In this document: one piece after another, positions 48,941 to 58,427 of the stretch | How positions within the stretch are numbered: the stretch's first letter is position 1 | Layout of the letters: each line of letters starts with the position of its first letter | DNA from: Sulfitobacter faviae | GTDB taxonomy: Bacteria; Pseudomonadota; Alphaproteobacteria; Rhodobacterales; Rhodobacteraceae | Assembly: GCF_029870955.1 (NCBI RefSeq) | Contig: NZ_PGFQ01000001.1 | Span: forward strand, 868,001-932,000 | DNA length: 64,000 nucleotides | Direction: 5' to 3' | Notes under the pieces: model-generated | Seen by the model: the letters and a program-made list of their open reading frames with translations, nothing else | What the model was told of the DNA's origin: nothing | The model's database searches: none | Translations under genes and position numbers: made by a program

Positions 48941-50389
48941 TCACCCGGCGGGCATGGGAACCTCAATTTCAACGCAATAACCATGCTCTGTTGCCCTCTT
49001 ATCCATCGTCGCCCCAAGCTGGCCGACAATGCCCGCCACGATCTTCGAACCGAGACCGACCCTATCCACACTCTCCGCGTTGCCGATCCCATCGTCCGAC
49101 ACCGTTAACGCCAAAAGGGCTCCCTCTTGATGCAAACGAACATCAACCCTGCCCTGTTCCCGCGCGACGAAAGCATGTTTATGCGCGTTGGTCACAAGCT
49201 CATTGATCAGCAGCGCAAGGTTGATGGCCAAATCGGTCGGCACGGTGACCGACTGCGCATCGACGACAGTCTCGATCTGCTTGCTGTCGGTCTCGGTACT
49301 GGCTGAAAGGAAATCGACGAGCTGCGGGATGTATTCGCCCACATCCACATGGGTAACGTTATGCGATTTATAGATAAGTTCATGGACGGAGCTTACCGCA
49401 TGCACCCGGAGCGAAGCCTGTTGCAGGCTGTGTTTGACAGACGCATCGTCCACCGACGCGGCTTCGAGACGCAGAATGCTCGACACCAGATGCAGGCTGT
49501 TCTTGATCCGGTGGTTCACATCGCCAAGCAGTGTTTCCTTCTGCTCAAGAAGCTTGTCACGCTCGGTCAGGGTCTTCTGCAAGACCTCTTCGCGCTTCTT
49601 GGAATGGGTCAGATCGAGCGTGGCACCGATGAACCGCGCGGGCTTGTCATGTTCGAAAAGAACTTCACCACGCGTGTTCAGCCAACGGGTCTCCCCATTG
49701 GGCAAGACGATCCGATAATCGGCGTTCACGGTGGCATCATTGGCCATCGTTTCGCCCAAGCTTTGGTTCACATGCGCCAGATCATCGGGATGGATACGCC
49801 GGAACAGCTTGGCCATGGGGATTGTCCCCTCGGTATCGGCATAGCCGAACAGATTGGCCAATTCCTGCGAGATATTCGCGGTCCCCGTCTGAAGGTCCAA
49901 CTCACCATAGCCGATCCCCGACACCTGCTTGGCCAGATTGAGCCGTATCGCCTGATCACGGCGACCGATAAATTCCGAGGTGACATCCTCGACATGGTGG
50001 ATCAGCGCGATCAGCTTGCCATCTTCAAACACGGGCGTGTTCAACGGTTGCCAATATTTCTCTTCAAAGGCCCCGTCGGCGCTGTCGCGAATGGGGATAT
50101 TGTACTTCTGCACGGCCATGCGGTGCTGTTTGCCCGTGGCGGCGACGATCTCAAGCGACTTGCCCAGATTGTTGGTGCCATCGGCCGTCGCGTCGGAAGG
50201 GTCATCCGGGAAAGCGTCGAACAGATGTTTCCCGACAAGGTCCTCCGCTTTTGTCCCGGTCATGAATAAGTACCGGTCATTCACGTCGATGATAATCAAA
50301 TCAGTGTCTAAAATAAGATAACCATGGGGGGACGCCGCAAAAATTGCAGATCTCGGCACGTCCCCGTTTGCCGATTTGCTCGCGCCCAT
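48941..50389 (-). CDS. PAS-domain sensor histidine kinase, HisKA_2/HWE type
   Basis: A soluble sensor kinase of 482 residues. GGGAGGGG before the ATG at 50389 (MGASKSANGDVPRS) fixes the start. Two PAS domains are visible: residues ~13-130 (AIFAASPHGYLILDTDLIII) and ~150-265 (GYGELDLQTGTANISQELAN, then ADYRIVLPNGETRWLNTRGE). A short coiled stretch precedes the dimerisation box with phospho-acceptor His in GDVNHRIKNSLHLVSSIL near 295. The ATPase domain has NLALLINELVTNAHKHAF near 390 and a G1 box DDGIG. No membrane span is seen, so a cytosolic signal such as light, redox or a small ligand is likely. Its downstream partner is the receiver protein. Confidence 0.92.
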   Translation of the reverse strand: MGASKSANGDVPRSAIFAASPHGYLILDTDLIIIDVNDRYLFMTGTKAEDLVGKHLFDAFPDDPSDATADGTNNLGKSLEIVAATGKQHRMAVQKYNIPIRDSADGAFEEKYWQPLNTPVFEDGKLIALIHHVEDVTSEFIGRRDQAIRLNLAKQVSGIGYGELDLQTGTANISQELANLFGYADTEGTIPMAKLFRRIHPDDLAHVNQSLGETMANDATVNADYRIVLPNGETRWLNTRGEVLFEHDKPARFIGATLDLTHSKKREEVLQKTLTERDKLLEQKETLLGDVNHRIKNSLHLVSSILRLEAASVDDASVKHSLQQASLRVHAVSSVHELIYKSHNVTHVDVGEYIPQLVDFLSASTETDSKQIETVVDAQSVTVPTDLAINLALLINELVTNAHKHAFVAREQGRVDVRLHQEGALLALTVSDDGIGNAESVDRVGLGSKIVAGIVGQLGATMDKRATEHGYCVEIEVPMPAG

Positions 50390-50422
50390 AGGTCCCCTCC
50401 CAATACTTATCATCTTTAGCAT

Positions 50423-50706
50423 TTACCGTAGTCCTATAATTTGGAACATAAAAGCAAAGAGATACTAATTTAAGTTAAGCGGCGCCAAAGCGCCCAGACA
50501 GGAAGGGCGGTAGGCAGCGCAAAATTGTATAAGCTATGTATTCCGGGAATGAATGGCGTTTTTTTTGACATCCCCGGTGAATAAATGACGCCTCTTCCGA
50601 CCATTGTCGCTTTCGCATCCCAATTCAAGTCGCAGTGCTCTAAAGCGCATCAATTGAATTAAGACCGCGCGAATTCGCTCAATCGACGGGCGCATTTAGA
50701 AGGAGA
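50423..50706. other. Intergenic region between two kinase genes, no gene seen
   Basis: No gene is supported. The half next to the HWE kinase is AT-rich (50430-50485) and probably holds its promoter. Near 50560 an eight-T run is followed by TTGACA-like sequence, but no matching -10 was found. The rest shows no clear structure. Confidence 0.35.
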
Positions 50707-50733
50707 GGCCCCGCCCCGAAATGGGAAGGGGCC
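50707..50733 (-). terminator. Probable terminator after the MHYT kinase
   Basis: GGCCCC (50707-50712) pairs with GGGGCC (50728-50733), with an inner CCC/GGG stem. It lies two bases from the stop of the minus-strand MHYT kinase gene. On that strand the hairpin is followed by a pyrimidine-rich TCTCCTTCT rather than a pure T run. Confidence 0.5.
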
Positions 50734-50735
50734 GA

Positions 50736-52277
50736 TCACGCGGCCACAAGCGCTTCCTCTGCCGCGATTTCCGAGGCGCAGAGGGGCAGATCGACGGTGA
50801 ACTTCGTCCCGATGCCAACGGTACTCTCTACCCGGATGTCCCCCTCATGCGCGGCGGCGAGCTTTTTGCTGATCGCAAGGCCAAGCCCGGTGCCGCCATC
50901 GGCGCTTTTGCTGGCTGTTTCCGCTTGAATGAAGGCTTGGAAAATCCGCTGCAAATCCTCTGCCGGCATCCCGCAACCGTTGTCTTCGACCTCAAGTCGG
51001 CATGTATCGCCGACCTGCTTGGCGCGCATGCGAATGCTGGAGGCCGAAGAGAACTTCAGCGCGTTGCCCAAGAGATTGATCAGGATCTGTTTGCAGCGCC
51101 CGCGGTCGGCGAAAACGTCAAATTCATCATATTCGATTTCCAACACCGCCTGTTTTTCCTTGGCCAGCCCCTGAAATTGCTCTGCCAATTCGGCCAGCAA
51201 ATCGCCCGCCGCAAAAGAGGTTCTGTTGAGCTTCACGGAATTCAATTCAATGCTCGTATAGTCGAGAAGCTCGTTAATAATGGTCAACAGATGGTCGCCC
51301 GCCGATTTGATACGCCCGCCGTAGCGCTCTGTCTGGTCGCCCAACTCATCGAAATGCACCTTTGAGATCGGCTCGTTCGGTTTCAGCTTGGCCATGGTAT
51401 GGCCTTTGAGGTTGGTCAGGAAGCTGGCGTAGCCGTTGATGATGGTCAGCGGCGTGCGCAGCTCATGGCTGAGAACGCTCATGAACTCGGACTTGGCCCG
51501 GCTGGCATCGCGGGCTTCATCCCGTGCTTGACGCAGCTCGACGATGTTCTCCATCCGGGTGCGGTTTTCGATGAAATAGGTGAACAGCCCGCCGGTCACG
51601 ATCATTGCAGCCGTTCCTGCGATGACCATCGCCAGCAATCTGAACTCATCCGGGTTGCTATGACCGCCGATCAAGGTTGTCGGCATCACGTGAAAAGCTG
51701 CCATGCCGGTAAAATGAAGGCCGATGATCGCCAAAGCAAAGCTCGCCGTCATTTTTGACCGGGCGTATTTTTCGCCCCGCCCACCAAAAGACAAAGCCAC
51801 GATGGAGAGCACCATGGCCAGCACGACCGAAGCGACGAGATAATTCTGGTCCCAGTGGATCATACCTTCGATCCGATAGGCGACCATCCCGGTGTAATGC
51901 ATGGCCGAGATCGAGAGCCCCAAGATCACCCCGCCGATCACATTCGTGAACCGCCTGCGGTACATCCCGGCGATCAAAATGCCCAAGGTGGACCCGATAA
52001 TTGCGATCAACAGCGAGACGAAGGTCAACCCGAAATCAAAGCTGACCGGCGCGTCGGGCTGATAGGCCAGCATGGCGATGAAATGCGTGCACCAGATGGC
52101 GATGCCCGAGGTCACGGCGGTCAGAAAATACCACAACAACGCCTGTCGCGGCGTTTGTTTAAGCGCGTGCCGGTAAAGGTTTGCGATCACCCAGCTGCCG
52201 AATGCGCACAACAGCGCGGCAAGCAAGACCAGCGTCATATCGTGGTCCGAGTGCATAGAATGAGCCACAGTCAGCAT
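50736..52277 (-). CDS. MHYT-domain membrane sensor histidine kinase
   Basis: A 513-residue sensor with an N-terminal seven-helix MHYT domain. Its three repeats are visible as THFIAMLAY near residue 64, MHYTGMVAYRIEG near 125 and LHFTGMAAFHVMP near 190. This domain is proposed to bind a metal, probably copper, and sense O2, CO or NO. A short coil (RQARDEARDASRAKSEFMSV) leads to HisKA with phospho-acceptor His in LSHELRTPLTIING near 275. A HATPase_c domain follows, with N box LLGNALKF near 398 and G boxes DNGCGM and GTGLGLAISKKLAAAH. GAGGT upstream supports the ATG at 52277. No receiver domain is fused. It is divergent from the next kinase gene. Confidence 0.93.
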   Translation of the reverse strand: MLTVAHSMHSDHDMTLVLLAALLCAFGSWVIANLYRHALKQTPRQALLWYFLTAVTSGIAIWCTHFIAMLAYQPDAPVSFDFGLTFVSLLIAIIGSTLGILIAGMYRRRFTNVIGGVILGLSISAMHYTGMVAYRIEGMIHWDQNYLVASVVLAMVLSIVALSFGGRGEKYARSKMTASFALAIIGLHFTGMAAFHVMPTTLIGGHSNPDEFRLLAMVIAGTAAMIVTGGLFTYFIENRTRMENIVELRQARDEARDASRAKSEFMSVLSHELRTPLTIINGYASFLTNLKGHTMAKLKPNEPISKVHFDELGDQTERYGGRIKSAGDHLLTIINELLDYTSIELNSVKLNRTSFAAGDLLAELAEQFQGLAKEKQAVLEIEYDEFDVFADRGRCKQILINLLGNALKFSSASSIRMRAKQVGDTCRLEVEDNGCGMPAEDLQRIFQAFIQAETASKSADGGTGLGLAISKKLAAAHEGDIRVESTVGIGTKFTVDLPLCASEIAAEEALVAA

Positions 52278-52652
52278 TTTTAAACCTCAAGATAATGACG
52301 CCAGTGTTGCGCAAGGATTGCGTCGAAACCGTGTTCGGGGGGTTCTTTTTGGCGGTAATTTCATTTGATGAAACTCCAGCCCCTCGCAAACAGCGCAGGC
52401 GGGCTGTTTGCCGGTCAATCGCCCCCCGCCCCTGCAACCGAAGGCGTCAAGATGCCCGTTCTAAGCGCCGTTTCGCCCCATCCCCCGAGGGGAATCACAG
52501 CAACTAAAGCGCGGGAGTGACGGTACTTACGGCGCGGCTTTGCGCCCTAGGGTTGCATCTACCGGCCATAATACGTCACTACAGCGCCAAACTTGCGCCG
52601 TATTTTAATGCTGGTCTGCGCACATTCATTTTGGTTCATAGGTATTTCCGCC
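52278..52652. other. Divergent intergenic region between two kinase genes
   Basis: No gene is supported in this 375-base stretch. It must contain the promoters of the MHYT kinase (leftwards) and the 7TM kinase (rightwards). GCGCGGCTTTGCGCC near 52531 can form a small hairpin in the leader of the rightward gene. No defined operator is recognised. Confidence 0.35.
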
Positions 52653-54458
52653 ATGCTAACGTGTTTCCAAGGGCTGATGCTCGACCCGGTCTATTGGACC
52701 GTGCTCGCCGTCAGCACGATCGCCGCAGCTGTCGCCTTTTGGACGCTCAAGTTCCAAGAGTTCCATGGCAAAATTTACTATGCGCTCACCTTTTTGGGGA
52801 TGATCTGGACCCTGATGATGGTCGGGGCCGAAGCGGCAACGCCCGCCTACGCCTGCCAGATGCAACAGGCGCAGCTTGCGTGGCTGGGGCATGGGCTGGT
52901 GCCGGTGGCGTGGTCCTTCTTTATCTTCGAATATGTCGGCCCCTCCAGCCGGTCGCGCGGATGGGTGAGCCTTCTGGCTCTGATTGCCGTGCCGCTTGCG
53001 GCCTTCGGCCTTGCGGCGACGAACGATTGGCACCACCTGATCTATACCGCCGAGACCGCGCTTCAGCCGGGCGACGATCAGATCACCTTTGCACATGGGC
53101 CGGGGTATTTCCTCGTTCTTGCGGTGCTCTATTGCTTCGTGATGGCGACGCTCATCTGGCTGGGCCGGGCGTTCTTTCGCGCGAAACGGGCCGCTTGGCC
53201 GCTGCTGACGATGCTGGTGGTGATCACGCTGATCCCCTTGGGCGCGAACGCGGCCTATGCGCTGCTTGGTTTTACTGTCGTCGGCCTTGATCCGACCGCC
53301 TTCATGTTCACCTTGGGCATCTTCGCCTTTTCGTGGTTGCTGGTCACGAACAAGACGATGGACATGCCCTCGGTCGGGCAATCGACCCTGTTTGACACGA
53401 TGAGCGAACCGCTGATCCTTTTGGACGCGCGGCGCCGCGTCATCCGCTCGAACGCCGCGGCCAAGCGCAGCGGGCTTCTGTCCGATCCGACGTTGGGCGA
53501 CGATCTGATCGCGGGGATCGAAGCGCAGATGGCGCAGAACGGCTCGGCCCATATCACCTGTAACGAACGGCTTTATGAGCCGCGCGTTCAACCCATCGAA
53601 AACCCCCTCGCCCCCGCGGGCCCCGCCATCGGCTGGAGCGTTACTTTCGTCGATGTTACCGAGCGGATCGCCACCACCACGGCCCTAGAGCGGGCCTTGA
53701 GAGAGGCGGATGAGGCGAACCGTGCCAAGGATGAATTCATCTCGGTCGTCAGCCATGAGCTGCGCACGCCGCTGACCTCTCTGAAAGGGGGCTTGGCACT
53801 GGCCCTCAGCGGCAAGCTGGGTGAGATCAAAGGCCCGCTGCGCTCCTCGCTCGACATTGCCCATCGCAACGGGGTGCGCCTGTCGCGGTTGGTCGATAAT
53901 ATCCTGCTGGTGCAAAAGCTTGAGGTGCAGGCGCTCTCGCTCGAATGGCTGCCGGTCGACCTGCCTGCCCTGCTCCGCGAGAGTATCGAGGAAAACCGCA
54001 TGTATGCCCATGAGCGCGGCGTGCGGCTGGATATCGGCAGTGTCGGCCAGCCCGCCGTGGTCTTGGGCGATGCCTTTGCCATCCGGCAGGTGGTCGACAA
54101 CCTGATATCGAACGCGGTGAAATTCTCGAATGTGGGGGACACGGTGGAGGGCACGCTGACCACCAACAACGGGCGCGTGCGGGTCTCGATCCGCGATCAT
54201 GGGCGCGGCATTCCCGAGGGGATGGAGGAAAAGGTCTTTGGCCGTTTCGGGCAGCTTGACGACGACGGGCAGAAATCAACCCAAGGCTCCGGCCTCGGCC
54301 TGCATATCTCCCGCCAACTGGCACGGCAGATGGCGGGGGATCTGTTTTACGAAAGCGAAGTCGGCGTCGGATCGACCTTCCATGTCGAATTCGGCATCGG
54401 GGCCGGGGCAGAGGCCACCCCGCAAGCCGCCCCAAGCGCGCTGCAAAGCACCGACTGA
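52653..54458 (+). CDS. Sensor histidine kinase with N-terminal 7TM domain and PAS domain
   Basis: A membrane sensor kinase of about 601 residues. The ATG at 52653 (MLTCFQGLMLDPVYW) is chosen because AGGT lies nine bases upstream and the first helix begins soon after; longer in-frame starts exist at 52608 (ATG) and 52593 (TTG). Residues 10-230 carry seven hydrophobic helices of the 'histidine kinase N-terminal 7TM' type. A PAS-like domain follows near 240-345 (TLFDTMSEPLILLDARRRVI). The HisKA box VVSHELRTPLTSLKGGLALA is near 375, and the ATPase domain has DNLISNAVKFSN near 495 and GSGLGLHISRQLARQM. It faces away from the MHYT kinase. No response regulator is adjacent, so its partner is unknown. 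Confidence 0.9.
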   Translation: MLTCFQGLMLDPVYWTVLAVSTIAAAVAFWTLKFQEFHGKIYYALTFLGMIWTLMMVGAEAATPAYACQMQQAQLAWLGHGLVPVAWSFFIFEYVGPSSRSRGWVSLLALIAVPLAAFGLAATNDWHHLIYTAETALQPGDDQITFAHGPGYFLVLAVLYCFVMATLIWLGRAFFRAKRAAWPLLTMLVVITLIPLGANAAYALLGFTVVGLDPTAFMFTLGIFAFSWLLVTNKTMDMPSVGQSTLFDTMSEPLILLDARRRVIRSNAAAKRSGLLSDPTLGDDLIAGIEAQMAQNGSAHITCNERLYEPRVQPIENPLAPAGPAIGWSVTFVDVTERIATTTALERALREADEANRAKDEFISVVSHELRTPLTSLKGGLALALSGKLGEIKGPLRSSLDIAHRNGVRLSRLVDNILLVQKLEVQALSLEWLPVDLPALLRESIEENRMYAHERGVRLDIGSVGQPAVVLGDAFAIRQVVDNLISNAVKFSNVGDTVEGTLTTNNGRVRVSIRDHGRGIPEGMEEKVFGRFGQLDDDGQKSTQGSGLGLHISRQLARQMAGDLFYESEVGVGSTFHVEFGIGAGAEATPQAAPSALQSTD

Positions 54459-54473
54459 GCGCCGCGCCCGCGC

Positions 54474-55181
54474 TTAAAGTTCGATACGGATATCGTGAAT
54501 CCAAAGCTTCGGCGGGCGGGACAGGACAAAGACCACCACATCGGCCAGATCATCCGGCTCGGTGAAAATATGGTTCGGCACGTCCTCTCCGGCCTTGGCG
54601 AACATGCCGGTGTTGGTGCCAGACTGATACAGCCCGCCCACCCGTACGCCGGTGTTTTCCTCATCCGCCTTCAGCACCTCCGTAAAGCCGCGCACGCCGT
54701 ATTTCGTGGCCGTATAGACTGACTGCCCCGCCTGCGCCACGACACCGGATTTGGAGACGACATTGAGGATGATCGCCTCGTCATTGTCGCGCAGCGCGGG
54801 CAGCGTGGCCTGTGTCATCTGCATGAGGCCCGTCAAATTGGTCTGCACCGTCGCTTGCAGCATTTCGGGCGCGATCGTGTCGAGCGGGCCTGCCTTGTGC
54901 CAAATCCCTGCGTTGTTGATCAGAATGTCCAAGCCGCCAAGACGGTCCACCACCTGTGCGGCGGCCCGATCGATCGCCGAAGGGTCTTGCAGATCGCAGG
55001 TCAGCCCCACCGCCTCTGCCGCGCCGGCGGCTTCGCAGGCTTCTGCCACGGCCTGAAGACGTGTCTCATCCCGGCCCAGAATGGCCAGCCGCGCGCCAGC
55101 CTCTGCCAGTTTGAGACAGATGTGACGCCCGATCCCGTCGCTGCCGCCGGTGACCAAAATACGTTTGTCGCGCAGTTCCAT
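54474..55181 (-). CDS. Short-chain dehydrogenase/reductase (SDR) family protein
   Basis: A classical SDR of 235 residues. The cofactor-binding TGGSDGIG motif is at residues 11-18, the structural NNAG at about 89-92, and the catalytic Ser-Tyr-Lys triad is represented by NVVSKSGVV near 140 and YTATKYGVRG near 155. AGGAG lies seven bases before the ATG at 55181. An NADP preference is suggested by the Arg in LAILGRDETRL. The substrate is unknown. It converges on the 7TM kinase gene, and the LuxR gene lies just upstream on the same strand with a 67-base gap. Confidence 0.88.
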   Translation of the reverse strand: MELRDKRILVTGGSDGIGRHICLKLAEAGARLAILGRDETRLQAVAEACEAAGAAEAVGLTCDLQDPSAIDRAAAQVVDRLGGLDILINNAGIWHKAGPLDTIAPEMLQATVQTNLTGLMQMTQATLPALRDNDEAIILNVVSKSGVVAQAGQSVYTATKYGVRGFTEVLKADEENTGVRVGGLYQSGTNTGMFAKAGEDVPNHIFTEPDDLADVVVFVLSRPPKLWIHDIRIEL

Positions 55182-55248
55182 ATCGCTCTCCTATGTTGCA
55201 GGCGGCTTACCGCGCGGCGAAGCCGCCGCCAAACCCTGCCCCGCCCGG

Positions 55249-55968
55249 TCAGATCGTGATGATCTGCGCCCGGATCGCCTTGGCCACCGCATGGGTCTTG
55301 TTGGTCACGTCCAGCTTGGCACAGGCGTTATACAGATGATGGTTCACCGTGCTGGCCGCCACCGTCATGATCTGCGCCGTCTCCCATGCCGTTTTGCCCA
55401 CCGCGGCCCATTTCAGCACTTCCTTTTCACGGTTGCTCAGCCGTGGCCCCGGCGCGGCGGGGGCGATATCCGCCACCATATCACTTTGGATCAGACAGCC
55501 CAGATAGATCGCATCGGCGATGATCCCGCGCTTGTACTTGCGCCATTCGTGAATGCGCAGGTCAGAGTTCAGCGTCAGCACCGCCTTGCCATGCGCGTGG
55601 TCCCGAATGGGGATCGACACACCGTTCTGGCGCACGCCGAACTCCATCGCCTCGCCAAAGAAATTGCGCGTGGTCCGGTCGACCTTGGGCAGCTCGCTCC
55701 AGTCCACCGGCAGGGTACCTTCGAGGGATTTGTCGACCACCGGGTCGATCAAATGGTAGTTTTCCTCTTGGTAGCGTGTCAGCCAAGCGGGATCATAGGT
55801 CGAGTGAATGACCGGATCGCTGCCGCTGGCGCCGATCTTGTGAAACCCCAGATAGGACAGGTTGTTCAGCCCCATATCCTGCGCCAAGACCTGCAACATC
55901 TCGGCGGGTTTGATGTCGGGGCGTTGTTCTTTCAATAGGAGGTAGCGGTCGGAAAGCGGTGTCACCAT
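55249..55968 (-). CDS. LuxR-family regulator with autoinducer-binding domain (LuxR solo)
   Basis: A 239-residue quorum-sensing-type regulator. The amino-terminal autoinducer-binding domain shows the conserved W-x3-Y-x4-Y-x3-DP pattern in WLTRYQEENYHLIDPV near residues 62-77, plus GVSIPIRDHAHGKAVLTL near 115. The C-terminal LuxR helix-turn-helix reads LSNREKEVLKWAAVGKTAWE and VAASTVNHHLYNACAKLDVT near 175-220. No luxI-type synthase is found anywhere in this window, so it is a solo or pairs with a distant synthase. The adjacent SDR gene on the same strand is a possible target or co-transcribed partner. Confidence 0.9.
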   Translation of the reverse strand: MVTPLSDRYLLLKEQRPDIKPAEMLQVLAQDMGLNNLSYLGFHKIGASGSDPVIHSTYDPAWLTRYQEENYHLIDPVVDKSLEGTLPVDWSELPKVDRTTRNFFGEAMEFGVRQNGVSIPIRDHAHGKAVLTLNSDLRIHEWRKYKRGIIADAIYLGCLIQSDMVADIAPAAPGPRLSNREKEVLKWAAVGKTAWETAQIMTVAASTVNHHLYNACAKLDVTNKTHAVAKAIRAQIITI

Positions 55969-56577
55969 AGGGCGGCGTTCAAAAGCTCATGTGATTAAAA
56001 ACTGAGCATTCAGTTAGGACACCTCAACCAGTGAGGGAACATGCCCGCCGTCGAATGATTTCTCGGAATAGGGGAAACGGGCCAAAACGTTGCAATTTTG
56101 TCTCAATGACCAAGGGTCAAGCGAAAGGGCCGCCCGACGAAAGGTCGGCACGTCCGCCTGCCCGCGAAGCGGTGCAGAGCATAAAGCGGCCCCCGCCCGA
56201 AAACCAATGCGCCCCTTACAAAAACACGATCGTCCAACACAGCGGACAGGGGCGCGGCTTCCGAAAGCGGGGACCGAAACAGAGCCAAATGGCAGGCCCT
56301 GTCAAAAGGTCGCGTCAGCCTGAGCGCGCATCTTATGTCTGACGGCCATTCAGCACAGCCGCAAACTCGGATAGCAAGATTCGCGCCGGCGATCTTCAAG
56401 CATTTGTTATAGTTTGATTAAATTTCCGGCGCATCTTGACTGCGCGCGCCCGGGCGCGTCTGTAAAGCTGGTAATATTTATAGGTTTCGATGAATCGCCG
56501 CGGATAGGGGCGATACGGGCGCAGCCGATTTGGCGCTGTTACAAAAACTTCACTGGCGCAAAGCTGATTAATTCTGT
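55969..56577. other. Long gene-free region before the arsenic cluster
   Basis: About 600 bases with no gene I can support; possible short readings are arginine- or proline-rich and lack ribosome sites. It contains a perfect 14-bp palindrome CGCGCCCGGGCGCG near 56442. AT-rich patches at 56400-56420 and 56470-56490 are likely to hold the promoter of the arsenic operon. The left end must carry the luxR promoter. Confidence 0.4.
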
Positions 56578-56589
56578 AATTCATGAATT
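56578..56589. promoter_or_regulatory. AATTCATGAATT palindrome abutting the arsR-arsC start, candidate ArsR operator
   Basis: A perfect 12-bp palindrome ends at the base before the ATG at 56590. No Shine-Dalgarno is visible. Occupancy by an ArsR protein there would block both transcription and ribosome access, and the transcript may be leaderless. Binding is inferred. Confidence 0.5.
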
Positions 56590-57432
56590 ATGGAACAAGT
56601 GATCCCCAACCGCCTTGCCACCCTCGGCCATCCGCAGCGCCTCGCGCTGTTTCGGCTGCTCATGCGCCGCTATCCTGACAGGGTGCCCGCGACCGAACTG
56701 GCGCAGGCGCTCGGCCTCAAGCCCAACACCCTGTCGACCTATATCGGCGCGCTGATGCAAGCGGGGCTGGTGAGCCAAGAACGGCAGGGCACATCCCTGC
56801 GCTATGCGATCGATATCGAGGCCGCGCGGGACACCATCGGCTACCTGCTGAACGACTGCTGCCGTGGCCGGCCCGAAATTTGCCTCCCCCTCACCTCTTC
56901 AGATGGAAACGCGCCCATGACCGACGACAAGTTCAACGTCCTATTCATCTGCACCGGCAACTCCGCCCGGTCGATCTTTGCCGAAAGCATCCTACGCGAC
57001 CTCGCAGGGGACCGGTTCAACGTCTATTCCGCAGGCACCCGCCCGCAGTCTGAGCTGAACCCTTTCGCCGTCGAAGTGCTTGAACAAAAGGGCCATGACG
57101 TGACCCACCTCAGATCAAAACATATCTCTGAGTTTCAGGCCGCGGATGCGCCTGCCTTCGACTTCGTCTTTACCGTCTGCAATCAGGCCGCCAATGAGGA
57201 ATGCCCCACATGGCCGGGCCAGCCGATCACCGCCCATTGGGGGCTGCCCGACCCGGTCAAGGTGGAAGGCTCCGACGCGGAAAAGAGCCTCGCTTTCCAG
57301 CAGGCCTATGGCACCCTGCGCAACCGGATGCTGGGCTTTACCAGCCTGCCGCTTACCTCGCTCGACCGTATCTCGCTGCAAAAGGCGCTGGATGACGCTG
57401 GCCAAACCGACAAAGAAGGAACTTCCGCATGA
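56590..57432 (+). CDS. ArsR-type regulator fused to ArsC-type arsenate reductase
   Basis: A 280-residue fusion. Residues 1-90 are an ArsR/SmtB winged helix ([40 protein letters not shown]). Cysteines at 90, 91 and 98 ([11 protein letters not shown]) follow and could bind arsenite. Residues ~115-255 form a low-Mr phosphatase-like arsenate reductase with the P-loop [14 protein letters not shown] (nucleophile C121) and the redox Cys in [19 protein letters not shown]. Fusion lets one protein sense As(III) and help reduce As(V). An internal ATG at 56917 could also give a free reductase. The stop overlaps the GAPDH start by four bases. Confidence 0.9.
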   Translation: MEQVIPNRLATLGHPQRLALFRLLMRRYPDRVPATELAQALGLKPNTLSTYIGALMQAGLVSQERQGTSLRYAIDIEAARDTIGYLLNDCCRGRPEICLPLTSSDGNAPMTDDKFNVLFICTGNSARSIFAESILRDLAGDRFNVYSAGTRPQSELNPFAVEVLEQKGHDVTHLRSKHISEFQAADAPAFDFVFTVCNQAANEECPTWPGQPITAHWGLPDPVKVEGSDAEKSLAFQQAYGTLRNRMLGFTSLPLTSLDRISLQKALDDAGQTDKEGTSA

Positions 57433-58427
57433 CCACCTACGCGATCAACGGCCTTGGCCGTATTGGCAAGCTCGCCCTGAAACCCCTGCTGGACCAAGGG
57501 GCCGAAATTGCATGGATCAACGATGCGGTGGGCGACCCAGAAATGCACGCGCATCTGCTGGAATTCGACACGGTGCACGGGCGCTGGCAGGCCGATTTCG
57601 CCCATGACGCCGACAGCGTGACGATCAACGGCACCCGCCTGCCCTTCATCGGGACGCGCGACCTTGGCGCGCTGCCGCTTGACGGGGTGGATGTGGTGAT
57701 CGATTGCACCGGCGCCTTCAAGACCGAGGCGAAACTCGCCCCCTATTTCGAAGCCGGGGTGAAGAAAGTGGTGATCTCGGCCCCGGTAAAAGACGGGGAT
57801 GCGGCCAATATCGTTTATGGCGTCAATGATGATGTCTATGATCCCGCACGGCACCGGATCGTCACGGCGGCAAGCTGCACGACCAACTGCCTCGCCCCGG
57901 TGGTGAAGGTCATCCATGAGGCGCTGCGGATCAAACACGGCTCCATCACCACGATCCACGATGTGACCAACACACAAACCATCGTCGACCGCCCCGCCAA
58001 AGACCTGCGCCGCGCCCGTTCGGCCCTGAACTCCCTGATCCCGACGACCACGGGCAGCGCTACGGCGATCACCCTGATCTACCCCGAGCTTAAAGGCCGG
58101 TTGAACGGCCATGCGGTGCGGGTGCCGCTGCTGAACGCTTCGCTGACTGACTGTGTCTTTGAGGTGGAGCGGGAGACGACCGTGGAAGAGGTGAACGCCC
58201 TGTTCAAAGCTGCCGCCGAAGGAGGGTTGAAAGACATCCTTGGCTATGAGGAGCGCCCGCTGGTCTCGACCGATTACACCAATGACACGCGGTCCAGCAT
58301 CGTCGATGCGCCCTCCACCATGGTGGTGAACGGGACGCAGGTAAAAATCTATGCGTGGTACGACAATGAGATGGGCTATGCCCACCGTCTGGTCGATGTG
58401 GCGCTGATGGTCGGGGCAAGCCTGTGA
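57429..58427 (+). CDS. gapdh: ArsJ-associated glyceraldehyde-3-phosphate dehydrogenase
   Basis: A 332-residue GAPDH of the type linked to ArsJ. In this pathway the enzyme uses arsenate in place of phosphate, making 1-arseno-3-phosphoglycerate, which ArsJ exports and which then breaks down outside. The NAD site is [17 protein letters not shown] at the start, catalytic C150 lies in [11 protein letters not shown], and the final [17 protein letters not shown] is typical. Compared with glycolytic GAPDH, the genomic setting is decisive: overlaps of four bases join it to arsR-arsC before and arsJ after. Confidence 0.92.
   Translation: MTTYAINGLGRIGKLALKPLLDQGAEIAWINDAVGDPEMHAHLLEFDTVHGRWQADFAHDADSVTINGTRLPFIGTRDLGALPLDGVDVVIDCTGAFKTEAKLAPYFEAGVKKVVISAPVKDGDAANIVYGVNDDVYDPARHRIVTAASCTTNCLAPVVKVIHEALRIKHGSITTIHDVTNTQTIVDRPAKDLRRARSALNSLIPTTTGSATAITLIYPELKGRLNGHAVRVPLLNASLTDCVFEVERETTVEEVNALFKAAAEGGLKDILGYEERPLVSTDYTNDTRSSIVDAPSTMVVNGTQVKIYAWYDNEMGYAHRLVDVALMVGASL

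Noticed and set aside
55249..55968. A complete LuxI/LuxR quorum-sensing pair
   Set aside because: No acyl-homoserine-lactone synthase motif was found on either strand near the LuxR gene. The neighbouring SDR is not a synthase.
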